Assembly (NCBI GenBank): GCA_963693315.1 | Contig: OY856188.1 | Span: 151,686,396 to 151,750,395, forward strand | Reading direction: 5' to 3' | From: Diogma glabrata | Lineage: Eukaryota > Arthropoda > Insecta > Diptera > Cylindrotomidae | Length of the DNA stretch: 64,000 nucleotides | Shown here: positions 48,009-58,639 of the stretch, one piece after another | How the letters are laid out: every line of letters begins with the position of its first letter | Position numbering within the stretch: position 1 is the first letter of the stretch | Program-made: the position numbers and the translations under genes | Notes under the pieces: model-generated | Told to the model about the DNA's origin: nothing | What the model saw: the letters and a program-made list of their open reading frames with translations, nothing else | The model's database searches: none

Positions 48009-49806
48009 AAATACTATTTTCTACTGAAAGTGAACTATATATAATATTCTATATGTACACAAAAATTTCCAATTGTTCTAACAATTTTGGTGCTCGTTCA
48101 CCATTAAAAATAGGAATTATTTCAACGAGTTTAAAAATATGAGATTTGCCATTTTTTATATTTAAATGAAAATTTGTATTAGAATTATCTTTCTTATTAT
48201 TATTAATTAAATCTAATGCCAACACAGTACCTTTTGTGAAAGTTGATTTGTTGATAGAGAGATTGGGATGCTTGTTTTCTGTATAGTTGTAAACTCCTTT
48301 GTACGTCTTAAATTATATTTCGTTTGCAGTTTGTTGACATTTTTTCATTCATTTAAACAATCAAATTAGATTTTGCTTTTGTTATTATTTTTTTTATAGC
48401 ACTTATTGTCCAATTCACTTTTATAAACTTTTTTTTTGATTCAATTTATGTTTTGCAGTTTGCATTTGTTATTTTTTATATCACTTTTTGTCCAACACTT
48501 TTATTTCTTTTTAAAATAACTATTGCAAAATTTTGTTATACAAAAATTTTGCAATAACCCCTGATAAAGTTTATATTTTTTTTTATAGTAGAATTTAATT
48601 TAATCCTTTTTAAGAATTTTCTACATCCTACCGGCTGTGCATAACAGGGGTTTTATTTTTGGGGTTTTATTTTTATTAAAAAATGAAACACTTACATGGG
48701 TTTAAAATAAAATACAATTTATTTAACTTCAATTTAAACACTTTAGTTTTTATTTTTTATTTTAAAATTTTATTTGAATATTATTATTTTATTTTTATTG
48801 GTTTGATTTAAGTTTTGCTTTATAGATTTTAGTTTCAAATTTAAATGTGTTTAGAATAATTTACACTATATTATTTTCAATTTAATAAACTTTCTTTGGA
48901 TTTATAAATGATCCAATATTCTTTAACTGTTAGACTGTAATTCTCGAACTGTTATATTTAAAACTTTTAAGCACTATCAATAATAAACGAAAGACTAAGA
49001 CTGTGTGTCTTAAAATTTATTCTTAAAACTTTCTTTTGAACTGTCTGTAGAACTCAAAGACTGACTATATATTTCTTAAACTATTGCTTAAACTACATTA
49101 TTATAACTGAATTATTTAAACTATCTTTTTTAAACTGTTCGACTTGAATTTGTAAATTTCCAAACTTTCTTAAACTGCTCGACTTGAATGTGTAAACTGT
49201 TAGACTGATTGTCTTAAAAACTCTTTAAACTACTTTGTTAAAACTAATATTTATTTTCTTAAAAACTATTTCTTATATACTAAATCTTAATTTTATTATA
49301 TCATAGAAAACAACAAAAACAAATAAGAATAATTTTTTATTAAATTTTATATTTTGAAAAAGGATTTGTCGGAGAATTATACAAAGGGAATTACGCAATA
49401 TTATAACTTACTTCTAAGAAACTTAAACAAATTTGTTTTGTTGATAAAGAAGTGTGAAAAAAATATTTAAAGTTTTATTTTGCTTTAAAATGATTTTAAT
49501 GTTTATTAGCATGAGAGAAAATAATGATGTAGATTTGTTTTTTGTTTGAAATTATTTCAACGAGAAATGTGTGAACTTAGAAGAATAATCGGCAAGACGA
49601 TTGTAAAGACAAATTCTTAGAAATGACTAAAATTGTGTTAACTGATAATATTTATTAGTTTTATCCTTTATAAAACTATCGGCTAGAGATTAAAAGAAAA
49701 CTTCAGTTTTGAAAATGTGTTTAGAGAAAATTTATTGGTATGTGAAACTAATATTGCGATTTCAGAAAGATTTAGAGTTTGTAATTCTAGGAAATTGTGA
49801 TCGAAA

Positions 49807-50257
49807 ATTGGTAATGAAAAATACGGCACAACAGTAATACCGAACTAACGGACCAGCTTGATTCACTCCAGCACAGAAGAAATGTGGCTGAATTGTCAAT
49901 TTCAGTATAATCGACAAACAAGAGCTGCCGAGTTATCCCATCCATTTGTTGTACAAATACCTTGTTGTAGAACTGTGTCCTTCCAGAACGACTATTTTAA
50001 TAGAGAGGCCAAATTGTGGAACTCAATGCCCTCCTCTATATTTCCCGATGAATTTTCCCCTCAAGCATTTAAAGAAAATGTCCATCATCATTTAAAACAA
50101 TTAGTATAGTTATCCCTATATCCTCATTCCTTCCACTATCCTCATCTCCTTCCTTTATAGTTTACATGGTTTCATCGGATATTCAAAGAGTCTGAATAAT
50201 GAATATTTCATACTTAGTGTGCTAAACATGTCTAACTAATTAATAAAAAAAAAACTT
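49807..50257 (+). pseudogene. LINE 3, part 3: C-terminus, 3' UTR and poly(A)
   Basis: Continues the reading broken at 39888: in the frame starting CTA ACG GAC CAG it encodes a LDSLQHRRNVAELS-like segment. ORF 49858-50109 then carries FVVQIPCCRTVSFQNDYFNR, KLWNSMPSSIFPDEFSPQAF and KENVHHHLKQLV before a TAG. The 3' UTR (50110-50245) and an A-rich tail at about 50245-50257 follow. Confidence 0.88.
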
Positions 50258-50379
50258 CTTTCATTCTCAAAAATTGACACAAATGGTCTGAAAAATTTTG
50301 CGAAGTTTTCCATTTTATTCGTTATTATTCTTATAACGACGGTGTAAATGTTTCTGCTCAAAACTTTACAGAAACCATT

Positions 50380-51070
50380 AAATTTGGAATTAATAAATTT
50401 CCCTTTTCAATAATGAAACGGCATTGACGGTGATATGATCGTCACTGACCCTGCAAGGAAAGATAATTTGTTCGCGAAACGCTGTGATTCGTGATAAAAC
50501 TCCTAAAGAAGCGCTCTTAATTCTGTTAAGAGTTAAATGAAAGAACTTCTTATAAACTCAAAACGATTAAAAACCTTTTAACACGGTTTAAAATCAATAA
50601 AGCTTCCATACCCAATATCCCACATATTATTCTAAACACATTTTCAAAAGAATTTGAATGACTTAAACCAAAATATTCCATAACCTAATAAATATGATAT
50701 TTTTCCTTGATGCTATTGATCAAGTGGAGGTGAATGTCCAGCTCGTACTCAAAAAAGGAATGGAATGTGAAATTTCAAATTATACACCAATAGCCCAAGA
50801 TACAATTTTGCCTCTCACTCTATTTTTAATTTATATCAACGAACTGTTGAAAATCACCAGTATCCCAATAAATTATAGTTTTGCAGACGATAGTACACTG
50901 CATAAGTCATTTTTTTCCTATTTTCAAAGGGCAAATGCATGATCAAATAAATGGTCCTCGGTGAAACGTTGTCGTAAATGAAACGAAAACCTAAATATTT
51001 CGTTGATTGTAGTGACCAAAATTTTGTCAATTTTACTTCCACCAAAACACAGTTACTGTTTGTTTGCAAA
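50380..51070 (+). pseudogene. Degenerate LINE RT fragment
   Basis: Translates in broken frames to pieces that match the LINE at 32772-35262: DGDMIVTDPARKDNLFAKR (about 50430), a decayed INKASGMDN-like stretch near 50590, and YINELLKITSIPINYSFADDSTLHKS (50836-50920) containing the RT active site. Large gaps remove the RT middle. 51071-51367 holds nothing I can identify. Confidence 0.8.
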
Positions 51071-51367
51071 ACGAAGGCCGAGTTCAACAACGATGTTTCA
51101 ATAATTAGTATGTGTGGCGGATAAATAGTCGAACGCGTAAACATTTGTTTATTGGGAGTCACAATTTTCAATGACTTACGCTGTAAGTTTATTACGCTAC
51201 TTTATTCAATTCAATTCAATTTATTTTTATTATATATTTACAATTATAGTTTAAAAACATATTATACAATTTAAGAGTTCAATAAAATTAAATATTTTTC
51301 AGCTTTATTATACATTTTTGATTTCTCAATTTAAAGATTTTTTTTATTTATTATAATTATTTTTATA

Positions 51368-51895
51368 TTTTTTCTGTGACGGGAAAAAAGTTTAACATTT
51401 TACTTCTGCTGACAGGTGCAAAAATGCTACTTTTCATAAAATACTTTTTTCCCCGGGAAAAAAGTATGTACTTTTTTCCCGGATAGATAAAAATATATAT
51501 ATAAATACATATATACACATAAATGATAAATATTATGAATATTTATGAACATTTATGACTATTTTAATGTTAATGAAAAGTTATACCGTTTTCTTCTTGA
51601 TGTTAATAACTGGTTTTGACAAATAAAATGAAACTTAATTTTAAGTTTTTATTCAAGAAAAATTCGTATGGTGTGGTGAATATACATAATATTATAATAT
51701 TTGTTTAATATTATTTTTTCAATAATTATATTAATATTTGTCCAGTCACAGAAAAAAATAGTGTATTATACACGGGAAAAATTGTAGATTTTAGCTCTCG
51801 GTTTTTTGTCTCCCTCCGCTTCGCGTCGGGAGACAACACAACCTCGAGCTAAAATCTACTACTTTTTTCCCTTGTATAATAAATAACTATTTCTA
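51368..51895 (-). mobile_element. Terminal-hairpin element D
   Basis: Starts TTTTTTCTGTGACGGGAAAAA with AAAGTTTAAC and TTTTACTTCTGCTG, comparable to the body end of element A. TTTTTTCTGTGAC recurs inverted as GTCACAGAAAAAA at about 51745. A hairpin follows at 51757-51892 (arms TGTAGATTTTAGCTC.../...GAGCTAAAATCTAC, base AAATAGTGTATTATACA) with loop TCCGCTTCGCGTC. The middle is AT-rich with several C/GGGAAAAAAGTA palindromic bits near 51450-51480. Confidence 0.7.
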
Positions 51896-52056
51896 ATGCT
51901 ATGCCGGGAAAAAAAGTTAACTTAAAATACCCTGTGTATGGTTGTGGCTAACTTAAAATAAAACAAAAGTACAAAAACAAATCTAAACTAGATTTAAACG
52001 TTATGTTAATATCAAAAAATTGTATACAATTATTGTATAATAACAATAACTAATAA

Positions 52057-53424
52057 CTAGCTGGACCCGGCCACGCGTTGCAGTGGCTTAGTTTGGTTGA
52101 ATATAAGAAATAAAGAAAACAAAACACTCACCTTTCTAATATGTTTTATTTCATAATACTTGAGGGTATACAATGTTTTTTGTTGATCCATTGACTGTGT
52201 GGATATAGAGATTGCCTGGTTTGCCAACTCTAGAACACGCAACATATAATTGTCCATGTGAGAAACAATCATTATCTAGATCTAAACCAGATACTTCCAA
52301 TGTATGGCCCTGAGCTTTGTTGATGGTGATTGCAAATGCCAATCGAATTGGGAATTGAAATGGCATATCCGTTGGTATCATGGCCCATGGGTAAGCGAGG
52401 AATGAGGACATCTTCGCTTTTGAAAGGTCCATTCAAGATTGGAGCTTCTACTACGTTTCTCAATAATTTTTTTACTGTGAGTCGCGTGCCATTGCAAAGT
52501 TTTGGCTGATTGATATTACGCAACATGATGATTGGCACGCCGATTTTTAATTGTAATACATGTGGTGGCATCCCTGGTAGATCAAGTGAATTCAAAAATT
52601 CTGTTGGATAGCTAACTGCTTCATCTGCTTCCATGACAGTGTCTACGGACTTGTATGTGACTTCTTCGCTTTGAATATTAGACAGAATTAAATTGTCATT
52701 GACGTCTTTGTTTTTGGCCGCAAGAATGATTCGTTCACTCAGCCAATCGTGATTCTTATGATTAATTTGAATATCAGGAAATACTTTTTCAATTAATTCC
52801 TTTTTTGACGACACTAAATTGCAGAAGTGAGGTAATAAAATTCGTCCTGTTGTTAAATCAACCGGCACCTTTCCGTCACCAATTCTCAGCAATTGATATG
52901 AGAATATCTCAGCTGATTTATCTTTTTGGAGGAGAACATGCATGTTTGTAGATAATTTTGACCTTTTTACGTATCGCCACAAAGTAGAATATTTCAAGCA
53001 AGCATTTATTTCATCCGCTGGTGTTGATCGGGGAACTACAGCTAATGTTTGTCTGAAATCTCCTGCAAGCAATATTAATGCATTCCCAAATGGTCTGGTA
53101 TTTCCACGCAAATCTTGCAATGATCGATCAAGCGCTTCAAGTGATTTTTTGTGCGCCATTGTGCATTCATCCCAATTAGTTTACATTTCTGCAATACTTT
53201 TCCCATTCCCGATCCTTTGGAAATGTTGCATGTGGGCGTTTCAATGAATTGCATGTTTAATGGCAATTTCAAAGCGGAATGAGCAGTTCTTTCATCTGGT
53301 AGCAATGTCGCAGCTATGCCGGACGACGCAAGAGCTAAAGCTATGCTATTTTACGATCGAATTACTGCTAGAATCGTTTAAGAATCGTTTTAGAAACGTT
53401 TTGCCAGTTCCTCCTGGCGCATCC
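52057..53424 (-). mobile_element. Helitron remnant, 3' part
   Basis: On the - strand it ends ...GGGTCCAG CTAG (52060-52057) followed by host T. A stem-loop GCCAC/GTGGC (52070-52087 on +) lies just inside, the Helitron 3' arrangement. The helicase occupies most of the rest. The 5' side is cut off by the LTR retrotransposon inserted at 53425. The terminal 18 bp resemble the Helitron end at 25950. Confidence 0.85.
52151..53424 (-). pseudogene. Helitron Pif1-like helicase domain
   Basis: SF1 helicase of a Helitron Rep-helicase. From the - strand 5' side: Walker A DAPGGTGKTFL at the very edge (53422 downward), then TLLPDERTAHSALKLPL, a motif II region with a frame shift (53159), MAHKKSLEALDRSLQDLRG, LAGDFRQTLAVVPRS, LLRIGDGKVP, PGMPPHVLQLKIGVPIIMLRN, and after a further shift near 52350-52430 FPIRLAFAITINKAQGHT and CFSHGQLYVACSRVGK. 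At least three frame breaks. The Rep nuclease part is absent in this window. Confidence 0.9.
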
Positions 53425-54700
53425 TGTAATGGTAGGGTTGTCTGGTAGACCGTGCAGGTCTACCAGGTGGTCTTGCACGCCGAAAACCCTGCCGCTAGCT
53501 CGTAGAGCGAAGGTTCTAGACCAACCTCACTAACAAGAAATTTAAAAACAAAAATAAAACATCACGCGTGCCTCAAACATCACCTAGGCGTCTGAACGAG
53601 ATGTCCGACATGCCACAACTCTCCCTATTCGTACCAATTAACAGATCATTTTAACACAAAAATAAAAACACAAAGCCAAAATATACATTAAAATTTAACC
53701 AACCGTTCACCTTAAAATTGAGTTGCATTATCCCTGGTGATCCTTGTGTCTTTCTCCGCAGCAGCTCCCAACTTATATTTTGGTTACAATATTCAATTAA
53801 ATTCCTGTATACTCATCCAAATCACCACACAAATTTTGTTTGGAAAACCCCCCCAAGACTTGTTTGCCTTGTCTTCACTATATTTTGTTGATGTAACTTA
53901 ATTTTTCCGAATAAACACTTCTCACAGATTGAAACGCAATTTTTTAATTAATTCATTCTTTTTGTTTCACATTACATTAATTTTCTTTATTCGGTCATTT
54001 TTCTGTTTACGATTTTCCATATTAAAAACTTTTTTGTTATAAAAAAATAACTATAATCAATTTTTATAGACAATTTCTTTTCATTGTTATATAAATGCAT
54101 AAATTTATTGAATGAACCAACTCCAAATTAGGTGGTTTTTGTATTTCATGAAATCACTACATAATTACTAATCAACAAAATTAAACAAACACAAAATAAC
54201 TCTTCGTCCAAAAAAAAAATAAACTAATGGTTCCACTGAACCCCATATCCCCAAAACTAACTGTCCGTTCAACTCTCAACCACGAACTCCATTTGTACTC
54301 CTTGGTACCACTCCAAAAACAAACAACAACCAACTCACTGCTAAAAAAACTAATTTCTTCCACTGCCAACCACCAACTAACTAGATAAAAACTAAAAAAA
54401 CTATTTAAAAAAAGTACGTTGCAGAAATAGTTCTCACGATAAAAAGATGTTAATGCAATTTTGTTTTGGTTTCGTGGAATCTAAACGAAATAAGAGCTAG
54501 TTTTGTTAGCTAGGAACAGACATAAAGGTTTTAAATGACAAATGTTATTAGATTAGAAAAAGAAATAAAATTTTAAAGGGTGTGATGAAAAGTGTTTGAA
54601 AAGACGGTTAAACATATTTTCGAATATTGTGGATAGTAAATTACTATCTACGAGGAATAAAGTTACCGAGCATTTGTAATTAAGGGTGATGCCCATTACA
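53425..54700 (-). repeat. 3' LTR of Gypsy element 2 (1276 bp)
   Basis: On the + strand it starts TGTAATGG and ends CCATTACA (8-bp inverted ends). The first ~760 bp repeat at 63243-64000 with only scattered single-base indels, so the two LTRs are near identical and the insertion is young. It contains the inverted pair GGTAGACC...GGTCTACC near 53455. The right-hand boundary is inferred from the inverted ends, because the other LTR leaves the window. Confidence 0.88.
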
Positions 54701-54773
54701 GGACAGGACGAAAGGAGGAAGTTCGGCTGACTACATTCGTCCTGAGAATCAGAGGAAAATAAAATTAAAAGGT

Positions 54774-54844
54774 GAAATGGGAGCTGGGCTCGAACCCAAA
54801 CCCCGAGATAGATTCTCAGGCTCTACCAACGGAGCTAGCCGGGC
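54774..54844 (-). pseudogene. tRNA-Lys-like sequence (pseudo-tRNA or SINE head)
   Basis: The - strand begins GCCCGGCTAGCTCCGTTGG and ends near GGGTTCGAGCCC, close to eukaryotic tRNA-Lys (CUU). A-box (TAGCTCCGTTGG) and B-box (GGTTCGAGCCC) are kept, D-stem GCTC/GAGC and anticodon stem CTGAG/CTCGG pair, but the loop reads AATCTAT (no U33), the T-stem lost a base and the 3' acceptor strand does not pair. Not a working tRNA. It lies between pol and the 3' LTR of an element whose primer site looks like tRNA-Lys. Confidence 0.75.
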
Positions 54845-54993
54845 AAAGAATATAAAAAGAATTAATTGTGAAATGCGTTGTAAAATAGAATTAGAATTCC
54901 TGGACTGAAACCAAAACAAATTTCTAATAAATAAACGAAAGGAATAAAAAGGGCGAAAAGAAGAAATCGGTGAGGCAACCAAGAGGAGTTCCA

Positions 54994-55960
54994 CTACGAC
55001 CGAATATCTTTTGAATGATAGGTACCCCGTCGTTTTGAAACCACATCTTCTAGTTCGTAGGCAGCACTACCTACCAACCTAAGGACTTTGGCTTCCACAA
55101 ACTTGGGGGACAATTTGGCATTGAAGTGATTTCCAGCATTGCTTAGTACGAAATTTCGTCTATAAACAGTGTCACCGGGAGAAAATTTTATATTACGGGC
55201 TCGCAAATTATAACGCTTCGCACTACGTACAAAAGCTTCAGCTGTAAGTTCTTTAATTCTCTGTCGAATCTTCGAAAGTTGGTCGTTTCTTTCAAGGGTT
55301 TCTCCAGGTTCCTCTAAACTGTTCGTTCGTTTTAACAATGAGTAAGTTGAGCCATGAGTAATCATAGGTAAACCAAACATTGCAAAATAAGGGGAGGAAT
55401 CAATGGTCTGATGAAGAGAAGATCGCAGAGCACAAGCAATGTCACTTAAGTGAATATCCCATCGTGTGTGATCGGTCGATAGATAAGCCCGAATAGCAGC
55501 AATAACACTTCTGTTTACTCTTTCAGATGCATTTGCCTGTGGGGAATACAGTGCTGTAAAAATATGTTGTACCCCAAATCTTTTCAGAAAATTTTCAAAA
55601 TGTTTTGATTTAAATTGTGAGCCGTTGTCAGAGACTATCACTTCAGGACAACCAAACACATGGAATATATGGCTCTCTATTAATTCGCAGATGGGCTCAG
55701 AAGTGAGCTTACGTAATGGAAACAACCATGAAAATTTAGTAAAATGATCTAAGACAATAAGGATGGCAATATTACCAGCTTTTGTTCGAGGATATGGTCC
55801 AATAATATCAATGTAAAGTCTTTGTACCATTCGTTCTGTTTTTAGAGGAGTTGTCATGATCTAAGACAATAAGGATGGCAATATTACCAGCTTTTGTTCG
55901 AGGATATGGTCCAATAATATCAATGTAAAGTCTTTGTACCATTCGTTCTGTTTTTAGAGG
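54994..55960 (-). pseudogene. pol: pol of Gypsy element 2, integrase core and C-terminus (frame broken by duplication)
   Basis: Open frame 55857-54994. Catalytic residues: Asp in LYIDIIGPYP (about 55810), Asp in VIVSDNGSQFKSKHF (about 55630) and Glu in NASERVNRSVIAA (about 55520). The C-terminal part includes RYNLRARNIKFSPGDTVYRR and ends YHSKDIRS. Its start is displaced from the upstream frame by the 112-bp tandem duplication. Without the duplication it would continue pol in one frame, which is an inference. Confidence 0.9.
55744..55960. repeat. 112-bp tandem duplication inside integrase
   Basis: ATGATCTAAGACAATAAGG... starts at 55744 and again at 55856, and both copies run to TTTTTAGAGG. 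A smaller repeat (TTTAGAGGCCG) follows at 55955-55977. A 112-bp period shifts the frame by one. Confidence 0.95.
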
Positions 55961-55966
55961 CCGCCT

Positions 55967-58639
55967 TTAGAGGCCGTCTGCACCCGCACGTAGTATCATG
56001 TTAGGAGCTTTTATTGCTTTACAAGTGCTACAACCAGATATAAAGTTTTTCACCTGGATTGCCATTCCGGGCCAGTAAAAGAAGCGACGTAGCTTATAGA
56101 GAGTTTTAGCGACTCCACCATGGGATGAAGTTGGTGGGTTATGAGCCTTTAAAATTAACTCGTTAGTTAATTCCTTAGGGATCCATAACTTCCAAACCTC
56201 ACCTTCTTGTGGCACGTCAGCTAATGAATGATTAATTCTTTTATATACCATACCGTTGGCAATTCGCAGATCGGGAATAGTACCATCACATTCTTCCACT
56301 ATTTTTAGAAGCTCAAGATAATCAGATGATTTAAAATGTTTGGATTCCAAATCGAGCTCAGGTGCATTAAGCTTGACATTTGAGATCGAATCAACCGAAA
56401 ACATTCGAGAAAGCGCATCAGGAACAACGTTTAAACTTCTTTTTCGATGTTCTATTTCAAAACGGTATCCCTGCAACTTCAGACTCCATCTGGCTAATCG
56501 ACCGGACAAATCTTTTTGTTGCATCAACCATTTTAGAGATGCATGATCCGTAATCACCTTGAATTGTTGACCTTCAACGTACGCTCTAAACTTTTTAATT
56601 CCAAGTATTGCAGCGAGACATTCTCTTTCACTTACCGAATAATTTCGCTGGGATGAATTTAACTTTTTCGACATATAAGCTATGGGATGTTCTATACCTT
56701 CTTTGTCAGTTTGAATTAATACGCAACCAACACCATCATTACTAGCATCACATTGTAGGATGAACGGCTCTAAATAATTGGGATTTACCAGAACTGGTGC
56801 TGAAGTTAATGCTTTCTTTAATAACTTAAAGGCCACATCAGCTTCAACAGTCCAGACAAATTTACCAGTAGTTTTTTTCAACAAGTTTGTAATTGGAGCC
56901 GTTAATGAGGCAAACCCAGAAATAAATCGACGGTAGTAACCAGCCATACCCAATAATCTTCTAATTTGTTTCAAAGTTTGAGGAACTGGGAATTCGGATA
57001 TGGCTGCAATTTTATCGTCGTCGATTTTTAATACACCTCCTCCTACAACATAACCTAAATACTTGACCTCGGGTAGCAAAAATTTACTTTTCTCAACATT
57101 TATAGTTAAGTTCGCGTGTTTTAAGTGCTTGGATAATTCTTTCAAAAGTTCAATATGTGATGCAAAGGTATCTGTAACTATCAGCAGGTCATCCAAATAA
57201 ACGAAAACACGTGACTTCAAATGTGGTGGAATTACCTGATCCATTAATTTGGTCATTGTTTGGGGCGCGTTGCACAGTCCGAACGGCATTCGAACGAACT
57301 GATACAACGGCCGACCTGGAACAGTGAAAGCTGTTTTTTCACGTGAGTACTTTTCGAGTGGTATTTGCCAAAAGGCATCTTTTAAATCCAAGCTGGAGAT
57401 AAAGTTTGCTTGCGGAAGGCGACTCAATATTCCATCAATTTGTGGAAGGGGATATGCATCTTTCTTGGTGACGGTATTAACCTTACGGGAGTCCAAACAT
57501 AAACGAACCTTACCAGGTTTGCGTACTAGGACCACTGGCGAGGACCATGGACTGGAACTTTCTTCGATGACACCCAGCGCCAGCATACGATCCAGCTCAT
57601 CTCCCATCATTTTCTCTATGGCTGGTGATATGGGATAGTGTCTTTGTTTGATGGGGACAGCGTCACCAACATCAATGATGTGTTCAAGCACATGTGTTTG
57701 ACCTAAACCCAATTTAGAAAATGACGGAAGCAGCTGAATCGCATCCTGAAGCTGTTCATCTTCGTCGGAAGTAAGGTGGGTGGAAATTGATTCAATAGAA
57801 TAATCTAAAGAAGATGCGAAAAGGACTTGATCTAATAGTTTGAATGTTTTAAAAAAATCAATACCCAGATATAAATCCTGGGTAAGAGAAGGGATGACAT
57901 AGAGATCAAGGGACTTACTGCGGCCCTTAAATGAAACTTTAGTAGTAACACAGCCAATAACTTTTTGGCTGGTACCATCTGCAGTTTTGATCTTAGCTGT
58001 AGAGCGAGTAAGAAGATGGGGAGTTTGCACCATTTCTTGTGCAAATGCACCACCGATGACACTGATAGACGCTCCACTGTCCAGCAGTCCAATCCGAGTT
58101 TGATTCAATAATTCAACCTTGGCATGATACCTTAGATCATTTGAAAGTGTAAAAATTGAAGAGATTGTTTTAGAACGAAATGATTTGCGAATACGCCAGA
58201 AACGACGCGTTCGAAGAGTGGATCTCGATGGAGATTTGGTATTTCCAATGGCATCAATGAATATTCTGGACCTGGCAGCTAAGTAATCTTGAAGTCGCAG
58301 CTTATGTGACTTAAAAGCCAGAACAGGTGGAGTTATAACGCTACTTGGATCTCGTTCGAGGATGGTTATTTGCGGTTTATTTTCCGTTGTGGTTGTCGAA
58401 AGGTTAACAACGGTTGATTCGACAGGAGAAGCATCTTCTACAACCGTTGGGATGGAGAGTGTGATAGATGTATCTTCAGCTGGTAGAGATAATTTAACGT
58501 TGGTGTCTAGAACTGAAAGAATAGTATTGGTGTCTGTAACTTTAAGAGGGGTTATTTCGGAAGTGGGACCCTGTTTGAAGAGTTCGGGGAGCGAGGAAGT
58601 GGGTTTGGTACCCCGCTCCCTCGTCGGTTTTCCTGACAA
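55967..58639 (-). CDS. pol: pol of Gypsy element 2: protease, RT, RNase H, integrase zinc region
   Basis: An 890-codon open frame in -1 relative to gag, overlapping it by 88 nt, so it is probably made by -1 frameshifting. The first codon of the open stretch is TTG, not a likely start. Domains: a ~170-residue Ser/Thr-rich lead, protease LLDSGASISVIG, RT with SSPVVLVRKPGKVRLCLDSR, SSLDLKDAFWQ, FGLCNAPQTM and VYLDDLLI (active site 57189-57200), LLGMAGYYRRFI, RNase H with LQCDASNDGVG, SERECLAAI and VITDHASLKW, then the integrase zinc region (HNPPTSSHGG, FFYWPGM, GCSTCKA). It stops at 55967 next to the 112-bp duplication, and the catalytic core follows at 55857-54994. Confidence 0.93.
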   Translation of the reverse strand: MSGKPTRERGTKPTSSLPELFKQGPTSEITPLKVTDTNTILSVLDTNVKLSLPAEDTSITLSIPTVVEDASPVESTVVNLSTTTTENKPQITILERDPSSVITPPVLAFKSHKLRLQDYLAARSRIFIDAIGNTKSPSRSTLRTRRFWRIRKSFRSKTISSIFTLSNDLRYHAKVELLNQTRIGLLDSGASISVIGGAFAQEMVQTPHLLTRSTAKIKTADGTSQKVIGCVTTKVSFKGRSKSLDLYVIPSLTQDLYLGIDFFKTFKLLDQVLFASSLDYSIESISTHLTSDEDEQLQDAIQLLPSFSKLGLGQTHVLEHIIDVGDAVPIKQRHYPISPAIEKMMGDELDRMLALGVIEESSSPWSSPVVLVRKPGKVRLCLDSRKVNTVTKKDAYPLPQIDGILSRLPQANFISSLDLKDAFWQIPLEKYSREKTAFTVPGRPLYQFVRMPFGLCNAPQTMTKLMDQVIPPHLKSRVFVYLDDLLIVTDTFASHIELLKELSKHLKHANLTINVEKSKFLLPEVKYLGYVVGGGVLKIDDDKIAAISEFPVPQTLKQIRRLLGMAGYYRRFISGFASLTAPITNLLKKTTGKFVWTVEADVAFKLLKKALTSAPVLVNPNYLEPFILQCDASNDGVGCVLIQTDKEGIEHPIAYMSKKLNSSQRNYSVSERECLAAILGIKKFRAYVEGQQFKVITDHASLKWLMQQKDLSGRLARWSLKLQGYRFEIEHRKRSLNVVPDALSRMFSVDSISNVKLNAPELDLESKHFKSSDYLELLKIVEECDGTIPDLRIANGMVYKRINHSLADVPQEGEVWKLWIPKELTNELILKAHNPPTSSHGGVAKTLYKLRRFFYWPGMAIQVKNFISGCSTCKAIKAPNMILRAGADGL

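Larger units (their letters stand above)
39889..49806. mobile_element. 9.9-kb compound insertion splitting LINE 3
   Basis: The LINE frame breaks at RLIGN (39888) and continues at 49817. ATTGGTAATG is present on both sides (39879-39888 and 49807-49816) and once in the reconstructed empty site, so it may be a 10-bp target duplication. Removing the nested hAT (40968-46667 plus one 8-bp repeat) leaves about 4.2 kb with a gag-like gene on the - strand (46819-48008) and AT-rich DNA (39889-40967 and 48009-49806) in which I recognise no pol, LTR or terminal inverted repeat. The type of the outer element is unknown. Confidence 0.65.

Noticed and set aside
39889..49806. LTRs of the gag-bearing outer element
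   Set aside because: AT-rich stretches near both ends look vaguely alike (AAACACTT...TTTATTTAA), but there is no convincing long direct repeat and a 10-bp duplication does not fit an LTR element.
54774..54844. Functional tRNA-Lys gene
   Set aside because: U33 is missing, the T-stem lacks a base and the acceptor stem does not pair.
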